From: Alloalcanivorax gelatiniphagus | Lineage (GTDB): Bacteria; Pseudomonadota; Gammaproteobacteria; Pseudomonadales; Alcanivoracaceae | Assembly (NCBI RefSeq): GCF_005938655.1 | Contig: NZ_VCQT01000044.1 | Span: 62,001 to 126,000 of the forward strand | Length of the DNA stretch: 64,000 bases | Direction of reading: 5' to 3' | Shown here: piece after piece, positions 18,573 to 26,231 of the stretch | Layout of the letters: every line of letters starts with the position of its first letter | Position numbering within the stretch: position 1 is the first letter of the stretch | Notes under the pieces: model-generated | Told to the model about the DNA's origin: nothing | What the model saw: the letters and a program-made list of their open reading frames with translations, nothing else | The model's database searches: none | Program-made: the position numbers and the translations under genes

Positions 18573-19793
18573 TCAGTGGCCGTGCGCGGCGCTACGACCG
18601 CTGGCGGTGAGCGCGGACTTAAGGTCAAAAGCGCCGGACGTCACTACGGAAGCGCCAATCCGCAAACCGCTTTTGATCTCGATTAAACCGTTGGCTTCTT
18701 CGCCGGTTTCCACTTCCTGAGCACGGTATTCGCCGTCTGTATCGCCGGGCACGAAAACATGCGTCTGACCGTTGATGGTCTGCACCGCATCGACAGGCAC
18801 CAAAGGCACCGGATCAGGCACCTGGCGGGTTATGGTCAGATCACCGTACTGGCCGGCTTTCATTGTGCGATCAGGGTTATTGATCAGCGCACGGACCTTC
18901 AAAGTGCGAGTCTCGCCATCAAGCCGGCTGGCCACCCAGTCGATTTTTCCATCGACCGCTGCGTCCACGGTGTCGAAACGCGCCGGCTGGCCCACGGCGA
19001 CCAAATCCGCGTTTTTCTCGTACACTTGACCGAACACCCAAAGAGAGCTCGCGTCGACCACCATAATCGGGGTCTGCTCCGTCGAAAGTATCTGCCCCGG
19101 CGCCAGATCGCGCTCTTCCACGACACCGGCCAGGGGGCTGGTCAATACATACCGGCTCAGGTCATCGTTCTGATCCAGCGCCGCTATTTGGTCTTCAGTG
19201 AGCCCCATGGCACGCAACGCCGCCTTCGCGGCGTTTCTTTCCGCGCGCGCACCGCGATAGAGGGCACGGGTGTCAAGCAGGTCCGCCTGGCTGACGATAT
19301 TCTGTTTGGCAAGACGGCTCTGCCTGCGCAAATCCGCGGCCGCGGCTTCGAATTCGGCCTGCTTTCTCAAGTAGCGCGCCTTGGCCTCGCCCAATTGCGG
19401 ACTCGACAAAACAGCCAGAACGTCATCGCGTTTCACACGGGCGCCGAGGTCGGCGACCACTTTCTCCACTCTGCCTGGCAGCAGGGGGCCCACGTGAGCG
19501 ATACGGTCCGCATTGAAATGCGCGCTGGCCGGCACCTGGATAGTTTGATCGGCTCGACCACCGGGCACCTTGTCGGTCTTGAGGTTCAACAAGGCGCTTT
19601 GCTCCGAAGTTAAAGAGACTTTCGAGCCCGCTTCTTCATTATGATCGCCGTGTTCGGTGCCCGATTCCGACCTTTCGTGGCCCGCCTCTTTTTTGGCGTG
19701 GCCGGCCTCATCGTCATGTCCGGGAGAAGCATCACCGCATCCCGCCAACGCCAGAGTTAACACCATTGTCGTGATCGTCGTGGCTACTTTCAT
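18573..19793 (-). CDS. RND periplasmic adaptor lipoprotein (CzcB-like)
   Basis: A 406-aa membrane-fusion protein with a lipoprotein signal (MVLTLALAGC, Cys19), then a His/Asp/Glu-rich segment (GHDDEAGHAKKEAGHE) likely to bind metal. HlyD-type barrel halves (LGARVKRDDVLAVLSSPQL) flank a helical hairpin (about 130-200). The C-terminus ends GRSAAHGH, like the other CzcB. Its ATG overlaps the upstream czcC stop by four bases and it stops 13 bases before the pump gene. Confidence 0.93.
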   Translation of the reverse strand: MKVATTITTMVLTLALAGCGDASPGHDDEAGHAKKEAGHERSESGTEHGDHNEEAGSKVSLTSEQSALLNLKTDKVPGGRADQTIQVPASAHFNADRIAHVGPLLPGRVEKVVADLGARVKRDDVLAVLSSPQLGEAKARYLRKQAEFEAAAADLRRQSRLAKQNIVSQADLLDTRALYRGARAERNAAKAALRAMGLTEDQIAALDQNDDLSRYVLTSPLAGVVEERDLAPGQILSTEQTPIMVVDASSLWVFGQVYEKNADLVAVGQPARFDTVDAAVDGKIDWVASRLDGETRTLKVRALINNPDRTMKAGQYGDLTITRQVPDPVPLVPVDAVQTINGQTHVFVPGDTDGEYRAQEVETGEEANGLIEIKSGLRIGASVVTSGAFDLKSALTASGRSAAHGH

Positions 19794-21139
19794 GATTCGG
19801 AATCTCCCGTGTTCTTCAGTTGTTCGGTTCCGGCTTCACGCAGCGCCACCACACCGCCAGTGGACCTCTCCAGGGCCGCGGCGGCGCCAATCGCTTCACG
19901 CAGCGCATCCAGATATTCCCTTCGCGTGTTGATAAGATCGTCCTGAGCCATGGCCAGGGTCGGCGCGCCAACACTACCGGCGCGAAACGCTTTTTCTGTG
20001 AGCCGGACGTTTTCCTCGGCGCTGGCCAGGACATCCTTGCCGAATACCTCAAGCCGTTGTCGAGCGGCGTTGTAGTCGGTTACCGCGCCAATCACTTCGG
20101 TGCGAACCTGCAAGCGCAACGCATCTTCTTCGATGCGCGCCTGCTCCAGCTCCGCGCGCGCCACCTGGTTTTCACCGGAGCGGGTATCCCACACCGGAAT
20201 GGGCATGGACACGCCCAGACCCGCAACGTCCGCACCTTCTTCTTCCTGCATGAAACCGAACACTTTGAGATTTGGAATCAGCTGGCGTTTTGATAGGGAC
20301 AGTGTCTTGCGCGCGGCGACAACCTCCCTGGCCGCGGCGACCAGGTCCTGGCGGCGCTTGAGCGCCTCTCCCAACAGCGGGCCCATACTCGGCAGGTTAA
20401 AGCGGTCCAGGCTCAGTTCACTGGTCAAACGCAAACGGGCGCTTTCCGGATCCATCACCAGCAGTTCCATCAGCGCCAATCGAGCCCGTTTATGATCCCG
20501 GCGGGCATCAACCAGTGCCGCACGGGCGCGGGCGGCACCAATACGGGCGGTATTGAGTATTAGCTGGGTGGCGGCCCCGGCCTGAAAACGCTGTGACGCA
20601 AACTGGTAAAGTTTTCCAGTCAGGGTCTCGGCTCGCTCAGCGGTTTCAACGCTTTCCCGGGCCAGCAAGGCTTCCAGATAGGCAAGGCGCACTCGCGCGC
20701 GCACACTGGTTTCGAGAAAAGCAAGCCGTTGCTCGGCGGCGGTCAACCGTGCGGACGCCGCCGCTTTACCAAGCCCCCGTTGCCCGCCAATCCAAATTTC
20801 CTGGGACAATCGGATGCCCTTATCGGTACTGGATTGTCCGCCCTGGTCCCTCTCCGCGACCTGCAGAGATAATTCCGGATTGGCGGGCAACCACCGACTG
20901 GCGTGTGTCAGACGGCCCTCGAAACGTCCGACGCCAGCGCGCGCCGACTGCAGCGCACTGTTACGCCGGAGCGCCTTTTCCAGCGCCTGCTGCAGTGAAA
21001 GAGAGACGGATTCGTTAACCGGCTTTTCGGCCAGATAATCGCCCACCCGCCCCATGCTGAACTGATCGGCGGGCACAGGACCCGCCAGGCCGAGGGCGAC
21101 GCACGCCGCCGGCACGACCAACTTCCACGGTCGGTTCAT
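19790..21139 (-). CDS. TolC-family outer membrane efflux protein (CzcC-like)
   Basis: A 449-aa outer-membrane channel with a signal peptide (VVPAACVALGLAGPVPA). Two OEP repeats follow: LSLQQALEKALRRNSALQSA near residue 47, and the second half starting near LEQARIEEDALRLQV. It works with the downstream adaptor and pump. The gene is 69 bases after the CzcI-like gene and overlaps the adaptor ATG. Confidence 0.92.
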   Translation of the reverse strand: MNRPWKLVVPAACVALGLAGPVPADQFSMGRVGDYLAEKPVNESVSLSLQQALEKALRRNSALQSARAGVGRFEGRLTHASRWLPANPELSLQVAERDQGGQSSTDKGIRLSQEIWIGGQRGLGKAAASARLTAAEQRLAFLETSVRARVRLAYLEALLARESVETAERAETLTGKLYQFASQRFQAGAATQLILNTARIGAARARAALVDARRDHKRARLALMELLVMDPESARLRLTSELSLDRFNLPSMGPLLGEALKRRQDLVAAAREVVAARKTLSLSKRQLIPNLKVFGFMQEEEGADVAGLGVSMPIPVWDTRSGENQVARAELEQARIEEDALRLQVRTEVIGAVTDYNAARQRLEVFGKDVLASAEENVRLTEKAFRAGSVGAPTLAMAQDDLINTRREYLDALREAIGAAAALERSTGGVVALREAGTEQLKNTGDSES

Positions 21140-21208
21140 AAAGACCTCTGTATGCGTGATTCAGGGAATCAAATCGGCGCTGAAGCGCCGTCAAACTTGT
21201 CCAGTGAA

Positions 21209-21547
21209 TCAGACAGAGGGAGGTCGGAAGGGGGAGCGAAAGAATCCGCTGATAGGAGGACTGCTGGGAGCAATCGACAATGCCGGGCTACTAATCACCG
21301 TAAATGCCACCGGGACCGCACTCAGTCCGCTCAAGTGGGAAGCCTGATGGCAGCAGTGATGCCGATCACCGTCTCCGTCGTCCGATTGAGGCGTGGAGGT
21401 GACGATGTGAAGCTGGGAGGGCTCGTTGGTGGCCTCAGCGTGGGAATGTCCGTCCTTGTCCAGGGTATGCGCCACCACATCGCCACTCCAGACCAGGCTG
21501 TTGGTCAGGACCGCAAGGAGTGTGAGGGCATTCAGAAGACGGATCAT
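21209..21547 (-). CDS. CzcI-like small periplasmic protein (second copy)
   Basis: A 112-aa exported protein, the same length and role-position as the one at 4711. It has a signal peptide (LLNALTLLAVLTNSLVWSGDVVA), a His/Asp-rich stretch, a DRHHCCHQASHLSGLSAVP motif resembling the C/H box of Cupriavidus CzcI, and a Pro/Ser-rich tail. No Shine-Dalgarno sequence is visible. A -10 box ends seven bases before the ATG, suggesting a leaderless or nearly leaderless mRNA. First gene of operon B. Confidence 0.7.
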   Translation of the reverse strand: MIRLLNALTLLAVLTNSLVWSGDVVAHTLDKDGHSHAEATNEPSQLHIVTSTPQSDDGDGDRHHCCHQASHLSGLSAVPVAFTVISSPALSIAPSSPPISGFFRSPFRPPSV

Positions 21548-21554
21548 GAACTAA

Positions 21555-21583
21555 ATACTACCGGCCTCTACCTCGTTCGGCAA
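21555..21583 (-). promoter_or_regulatory. Candidate promoter of operon B
   Basis: Minus-strand TTGCCG (21583-21578) and TAGTAT (21560-21555) with a 17-bp spacer. The predicted start of transcription falls on or one base before the ATG at 21547. It is a weak match by consensus and lacks a MerR-style dyad, so control probably differs from operon A. Confidence 0.4.
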
Positions 21584-21604
21584 CCGGACATTTTGTCCTA
21601 TACT
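21576..21604 (+). promoter_or_regulatory. Candidate promoter with internal palindrome, upstream of PaaI thioesterase
   Basis: TTCGGC (21576-21581) and TATACT (21599-21604) lie 17 bp apart. The spacer contains the perfect inverted repeat GGACA-TTT-TGTCC (21586-21598), a plausible operator that also abuts the divergent operon B promoter. The regulator is unknown. Confidence 0.4.
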
Positions 21605-21639
21605 CAACGCCCCTGACACACCCGGCCAAGGAGAATGAT

Positions 21640-22071
21640 ATGCCCAGCCGTTTCGAAGAAGTCCGTGACGACGTGCTGTCCCACCCCCTGCACCGGGCCT
21701 GCGGCCTGCGCCTGCAGCGCGCCGCCGACGGCGAGAGCGAAGTGGAAATCGAACTTAACGACTTCACCCTCAACCCGGAGGGCTCGCTGCACGGCGGCAT
21801 GCTGTATACGTTTTTTGACGTGGCCTGCTTTTTTGCCTGTCTGACCCTGCTGGAGGCGGACAAGCATCCGGTGTCGATCGAAACCCACACCAGCGTGCTG
21901 CGCGCCGCCTTCAAGGGCGACCGGGTGATGATTCGCGCCCGCGTGGACCGGCTCGGCCGGACCCTGGCGGCAATGCGCGCGGACGCCCTGGCGGTGAAAC
22001 CCGACGGCAGCGAGAAGCTGATCGCCACCGGCTCGGTGACCAAATCCATCATCAGCCCGGCCGGCGCCTGA
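21640..22071 (+). CDS. PaaI-family hotdog-fold thioesterase
   Basis: A 143-aa acyl-CoA thioesterase. The hotdog signature is NPEGSLHGGMLYTFFD, with His51-Gly-Gly and Asp60 near the catalytic centre, followed by a TSVLRAAFKGDRV strand pair. AAGGAG lies upstream of the ATG. The substrate is likely an aromatic or medium-chain acyl-CoA, but this is only family inference. It marks the return to GC-rich core sequence after the metal island. Confidence 0.88.
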   Translation: MPSRFEEVRDDVLSHPLHRACGLRLQRAADGESEVEIELNDFTLNPEGSLHGGMLYTFFDVACFFACLTLLEADKHPVSIETHTSVLRAAFKGDRVMIRARVDRLGRTLAAMRADALAVKPDGSEKLIATGSVTKSIISPAGA

Positions 22072-22238
22072 GCCCGCCCGGGCGACCAGACGGCCCGGGA
22101 AGGCGATGAAATGGTTTGTTTACTCTGATCCGGTAGTAGTATCTTCGTAGAAACAATGAGCGCGCCGTGAACGGTGATGACTTTTTAACCAGCGGCGCCG
22201 ATAATTTGAGCAGATTCATGGGGCAAGGGGAGATCACC

Positions 22239-22691
22239 ATGTACCGCATCATGGTTGTCGACGACGAAGATTATATTCTCAAGGCGCTGAACCGGGTTCT
22301 GGCGACGCGGCCGGACTGGGAAGTGGAAACCTACACGGACGCCGCCACCGCGTTACGGCGCGCCCGCACCACCGTGTTCGACGCGGTGATCACCGATTAC
22401 CGGATGCCGGACATGGACGGCATTGAGATGCTGCAGGAGTTGCGGACCATGCAGCCGGATACCATCCGTATCCTGCTCACCGGCGTGATCGATATCGACA
22501 CCCTGATGTCCGCCATCAACCAGGCCGGCGCCTTCCGCTTCGTGCCCAAACCCTGGGACGACGACCAGTTGCTGGAAAGTGTCGAGGAGGGTCTGAAATT
22601 CCGCGATATCCTGGTGGAAAATAAAATTCTCGCGCAGACCGTTCGCGACCAGCGCGAAGCCCTCAGAAGCATGGGTTACGACGGGGAGTAA
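22239..22691 (+). CDS. Single-domain-type response regulator (CheY-like receiver)
   Basis: A 150-aa protein starting MYRIMVVDDEDYILKAL; the ATG at 22239 follows AAGGGGAG. Receiver residues are present: D8-D9 acidic pocket, phosphorylatable Asp53 (ITDYRMPDMDG), Thr in ILLTG and Lys in VPKPWDD. A short helical tail of about 30 residues replaces an output domain, so it probably signals by protein contact. It is followed after five bases by its likely kinase. Confidence 0.9.
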   Translation: MYRIMVVDDEDYILKALNRVLATRPDWEVETYTDAATALRRARTTVFDAVITDYRMPDMDGIEMLQELRTMQPDTIRILLTGVIDIDTLMSAINQAGAFRFVPKPWDDDQLLESVEEGLKFRDILVENKILAQTVRDQREALRSMGYDGE

Positions 22692-22696
22692 CCCGC

Positions 22697-24154
22697 ATGG
22701 ATCTATTTACATCGTTACAGGGGCCGTTTGCCGGGCTGGGGAGCCAGGGGCTGTTTCTGATGTCCTCCACGGTGATCCTGCTGATCATCATTTTCTTCAT
22801 GTACAAAACCTACCGGGCCTCCATGAACGTGGAAGCCAGGTTGTCGGAATTCGCCTCGCTGAGCCAGAGCGCCTTCGGCCGCAAACTGCGGTTGATCGAA
22901 GTGAACGCGGACGAGTACAAACTCAACAAACGGGTGCTCGGTCCGCTGGCGCGGATCATCGATGAATACTGTGTAATGACCACCAACGAAAAAGGCATCA
23001 TTACCTTCGCCAACGACCGCTTTCTGTCACTCAGCGGTTTTTCCTTCCGGCAGTTGATCGGCCAGCACGAAAGCATGCACCACCCCAAGGACCGCCCTGA
23101 GCTGAGCGCGCATTTCATGCGCTGCGAGCAGGCGCGCCGCGGCGTCTGGAGCGGCGAGGTGTGCGGCCGGGGCGAGGACGGTGAGCTGTACTGGGTGAAT
23201 ATGTTTATTTTCCCGTTGTCGTACATCACCGATGAGGACGACGGCTATATTTATTTCGGCACCGACATCACCCAGATCAAGGCGCAGAACAGTGAACTGA
23301 TCCAGGCGGTGCGCGACAAGGACGATAAGATCAACCAGGTGGAGTCGATGCTGCTGCATTCGGAAAAAATGGCCTCCCTGGGCACGATTTCCGCGGGCAT
23401 CGCCCACGAAATCAATAACCCGATTGCCTTCGTCTCCGCCAACCTGCGCCGCAGCGAGCAGTACCTGACCACCCTGTCGAAGGTGATCGCCGGGCTGCGC
23501 CGCCGTATCAGCCCGGAACGCTTTGAACAATTTCTGCAGGCGGAACAGTCATTGCGCCTGAATATGGATTCGCTGGAAATGATTCTTAACGATCATCCCC
23601 ACCTGATGCGCGAAACCAGCGAAGGCATCGACCGGATCAAGAAAATCATCCGCGATCTGAAGCACTTTTCCCATAACGAGCAGGAACGCTATCAGCCGGT
23701 GGATCTGTCCCGCTGCGTGGCCACGTCCATGAACCTGGCACGCCACGAACTGGAGCGCGTGCGGGTGACCACCCACCTGCCGCCGGATCTGCCGCCGGTG
23801 AACGGTTCGGAGAGTCAGCTCTCTCAAGTGCTGATGAACATTCTGGTCAACGCCGCCCAGGCGGTGGAGCAGGATGGCGAGATCCGCATCGAAGCGCACA
23901 GCGACGAGCAGTCGTATTGCCTGTCGGTGACCGACAACGGCCCGGGCATGGACGCGGCCCAGCTGGAACAGATCTTCGAGCCGTTCTTCACCACCAAACC
24001 GATCGGCCAGGGCACCGGCCTAGGGCTGTCCATCTCCCAGGACATTATTCAACGCCACGGCGGCACCCTCACCGCCACCAGCGCGCCCGGCGAGGGTACC
24101 CGCATCGACATCCGCCTGCCGCTGGCGGAAAAGAAGCGTGCCCATGCAGCCTGA
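22697..24154 (+). CDS. PAS-domain sensor histidine kinase
   Basis: A 485-aa kinase: one N-terminal transmembrane helix (residues 20-37), a PAS domain (about 95-195, with NDRFLSLSGFSFRQLIG), a coiled linker, and a dimerisation/phosphoacceptor domain with His237 in GIAHEINNP. A HATPase domain follows, with N box (LMNILVNAAQAV), DNGPGM, FEPFFTTK and GTGLGLS. There is no periplasmic sensor domain, so it likely senses an internal or membrane cue through PAS. It forms an operon with the receiver and a Cys-cluster protein. Confidence 0.93.
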   Translation: MDLFTSLQGPFAGLGSQGLFLMSSTVILLIIIFFMYKTYRASMNVEARLSEFASLSQSAFGRKLRLIEVNADEYKLNKRVLGPLARIIDEYCVMTTNEKGIITFANDRFLSLSGFSFRQLIGQHESMHHPKDRPELSAHFMRCEQARRGVWSGEVCGRGEDGELYWVNMFIFPLSYITDEDDGYIYFGTDITQIKAQNSELIQAVRDKDDKINQVESMLLHSEKMASLGTISAGIAHEINNPIAFVSANLRRSEQYLTTLSKVIAGLRRRISPERFEQFLQAEQSLRLNMDSLEMILNDHPHLMRETSEGIDRIKKIIRDLKHFSHNEQERYQPVDLSRCVATSMNLARHELERVRVTTHLPPDLPPVNGSESQLSQVLMNILVNAAQAVEQDGEIRIEAHSDEQSYCLSVTDNGPGMDAAQLEQIFEPFFTTKPIGQGTGLGLSISQDIIQRHGGTLTATSAPGEGTRIDIRLPLAEKKRAHAA

Positions 24155-24845
24155 TATCCACTACCAGCTGACCGACACCGACGGGCAGGTAACCCACATC
24201 AAGTTGCACCAGGAACCGGAGAGCCACGGCCTGGCCGTGGACCCGGATTTCGTGCCCCCGGACTGGGCCCTGCTGGAACACTGCCAGTGCTCGCACTGCC
24301 CGCTGAGCCGCGACGAACACCGCTATTGTCCGATCGCCCGCAACCTGGCGTGGCTGCTCCCCGAACAACAATTGGGTCACTCCTTCGACCCCATTCATCT
24401 GCGCGTCGCCACCCGGGAGCGGGAATACCTGCTGGATACCACGGCGCAGCGGGCGCTCAGCTCCCTGTTCGGGCTGGTGTGCGCACTCAGCGACTGCCCG
24501 CACACCCGCTTCCTGCGGCCCATGGCCCTGTTCCATCTGCCGGTGAGCACGGAAACGGAAACCCTGACGCGCGCCGCCGGCTTCTTTCTGCTGCAGCGCT
24601 ACCTGGCGAAACGGGACAACCCCGAGCTGCCGCTGAACCTGGAGGATATGGACCGGGCCTACCGCAATCTGGGGGAACTGAACCGCTGTTTCGTGCGTCG
24701 TTTCCGTCACCCCGACGGCTCCGACGCGCCAATCAACGCGATGATTCTCTTGCATGTGCTCACCAAGGAAGTGAACGGCGAACTGCACGAGCAGCTCGAC
24801 GACCTGGCCGGGCTGTTCCGCCAGGCCGCCGGCCCCGCCCCCTAG
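24144..24845 (+). CDS. Conserved hypothetical protein with a four-Cys cluster
   Basis: A 233-aa soluble protein I cannot name with certainty. Cysteines at 47, 49, 52 and 62 (HCQCSHCPLSRDEHRYCPIA) look like a metal or Fe-S site; a helical middle and C-terminus follow. The ATG at 24144 lies inside the kinase 3' end (11-base overlap); a GTG at 24138 is an alternative start. The tight overlap says it works with the receiver/kinase pair, perhaps as a sensor or output partner. Confidence 0.75.
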   Translation: MQPDIHYQLTDTDGQVTHIKLHQEPESHGLAVDPDFVPPDWALLEHCQCSHCPLSRDEHRYCPIARNLAWLLPEQQLGHSFDPIHLRVATREREYLLDTTAQRALSSLFGLVCALSDCPHTRFLRPMALFHLPVSTETETLTRAAGFFLLQRYLAKRDNPELPLNLEDMDRAYRNLGELNRCFVRRFRHPDGSDAPINAMILLHVLTKEVNGELHEQLDDLAGLFRQAAGPAP

Positions 24846-24917
24846 CAACCCGATGCGCTTTCAGCGGCCGGCGTGTTAACGTCGATTTTCTTTTTCGTTT
24901 GTCTCGGGACTATCAAC

Positions 24918-25700
24918 ATGAAACTAAAAAACGCCGTGGCTCTGATCACCGGTTCGTCTTCCGGCATCGGCGCCGCCACCGCCCGTCTGTTCGCGGAGCA
25001 GGGCTGCCACGTGGTGATCAATTACAGCCGTAACGAAGAGGGCGCCCGCGCCGTGGCCAAGGATTGCGAGGCGTTCGGCGTCCGCACCCTGGTTCAGCAG
25101 GCGGACGTGTCCGACGACACCCAGTGCCAGACCCTGGTGGAAGCGACCCTGGCGGAGTTCGGCCGCCTGGACGTGCTGGTCAACAACGCCGGCACCACCA
25201 AGTTCTGCGCCCACCAGGACCTGGATGGCCTGAGCAAGGACGATTTCCTGCACCTCTACGCGGTGAACACCGTGGGGCCCTACCAGATGACCCGCGCCGC
25301 CGAGAAAGCGCTGCGCCAGGCGGGCACCGCCCAGGTCATCAACATGGCCTCCATCGCCGGCCTCGCCGGGGTGGGCAGCTCGATCGCCTACGCCGCCTCC
25401 AAGGGCGCCCTGCTGACGATGACCAAATCCCTGGCCCGGGTGCTGGGCCCGGAGATCCGCGTCAACGCCATCTGCCCGGGCTTCGTGCAGGGCGAATGGC
25501 TGGAGAAAGGGCTGGGCAAGGAGGCTTACGCCAACCTGCTGGCCAAGACCAAGGCCGGCGCCGCCCTGAATGACGCCGCCTCGCCGGAAACCGTTGCCCA
25601 GGCGGTGCTGGGACTGGTGATCGGCGGCGACCTGGTCACCGGCGAAGCGCTGCTGGTGGACGGCGGCAGCCACCTCAATGCCAGCGGCGTGCGCCGCTGA
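24918..25700 (+). CDS. Short-chain dehydrogenase/reductase (SDR), FabG-like
   Basis: A 260-aa NAD(P)-dependent oxidoreductase. It shows the cofactor motif ITGSSSGIG, the NNAG motif (LVNNAGTTKF), and the catalytic Ser/Tyr/Lys (NMASIAGL...SIAYAASKGAL), then PGFVQGEW. I start it at the ATG at 24918; a longer frame adds a hydrophobic leader unlikely for an SDR. The substrate is unknown. It stands alone between the kinase operon and the copper operon. Confidence 0.87.
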   Translation: MKLKNAVALITGSSSGIGAATARLFAEQGCHVVINYSRNEEGARAVAKDCEAFGVRTLVQQADVSDDTQCQTLVEATLAEFGRLDVLVNNAGTTKFCAHQDLDGLSKDDFLHLYAVNTVGPYQMTRAAEKALRQAGTAQVINMASIAGLAGVGSSIAYAASKGALLTMTKSLARVLGPEIRVNAICPGFVQGEWLEKGLGKEAYANLLAKTKAGAALNDAASPETVAQAVLGLVIGGDLVTGEALLVDGGSHLNASGVRR

Positions 25701-25771
25701 ATGAAAACCGGCGTGGGTCAACGGCACTGTCTTTCCCCGCCACGGCGCGCCACGCCCGGAGCCCTTAGAGC

Positions 25772-25803
25772 TTGACCCGGGGGCAGCACCAGGGTTGTAT
25801 AGT
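25772..25803 (+). promoter_or_regulatory. CueR-like promoter of the copper operon
   Basis: TTGACC (25772-25777) and TATAGT (25798-25803) are separated by 20 bp. The spacer region carries an imperfect dyad bounded by ACCC and GGGT, the MerR/CueR layout. No cueR gene lies in this window, so a regulator encoded elsewhere is implied. Predicted transcription start coincides with the ATG at 25810. Confidence 0.7.
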
Positions 25804-25809
25804 CAGCCT

Positions 25810-26181
25810 ATGAATGTGTCGCTGCCCGCCCGCCCCGTTTTCCTGATCCTGCTGCTTTGGCTGGCGGGCGGGCTGTTGTGGTCGCCGGTGCAAGCGGCTC
25901 ACATCATGAACGGGCCGCCACACGGCCCCACCAGCGAAATGCCATGCGCTGGCGCGCAAGCCGGACAGACCGCCGCCCATACGCATTGCCAGGGCACCGA
26001 CCACAATAGCGCGCCCTGCTCCTGCGCTCAGGCCTGTCAGGGCAGCGGCATGCCGGCCACGCTGGCGCCGGCGCGAGCGCCCCACGCTGCCCCCACGCTG
26101 AATACCGCCCCTGCCGGGGACCGGCTCTCGGGTTTTCACACCTCGCCCTGGCGGCCACCGTCCGCACCACTCCCGATTTAA
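25810..26181 (+). CDS. CopL-like exported Cys/His-rich protein preceding copA
   Basis: A 123-aa secreted protein: signal peptide (VFLILLLWLAGGLLWSPVQA) then Cys/His-rich segments (MPCAGAQAG, HTHCQGTDH, APCSCAQACQG) suited to Cu(I) binding, and a Pro-rich tail. Position ahead of copAB matches CopL, required for copper induction in Xanthomonas; the similarity is in design, so the name is tentative. The ATG at 25810 sits six bases after the -10 box, implying a leaderless transcript. It is 50 bases before copA. Confidence 0.6.
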   Translation: MNVSLPARPVFLILLLWLAGGLLWSPVQAAHIMNGPPHGPTSEMPCAGAQAGQTAAHTHCQGTDHNSAPCSCAQACQGSGMPATLAPARAPHAAPTLNTAPAGDRLSGFHTSPWRPPSAPLPI

Positions 26182-26231
26182 AGATTCCACGCGCCCCGGC
26201 GCGAACCTCTTTTTTAATCAGGAGTCATTCC

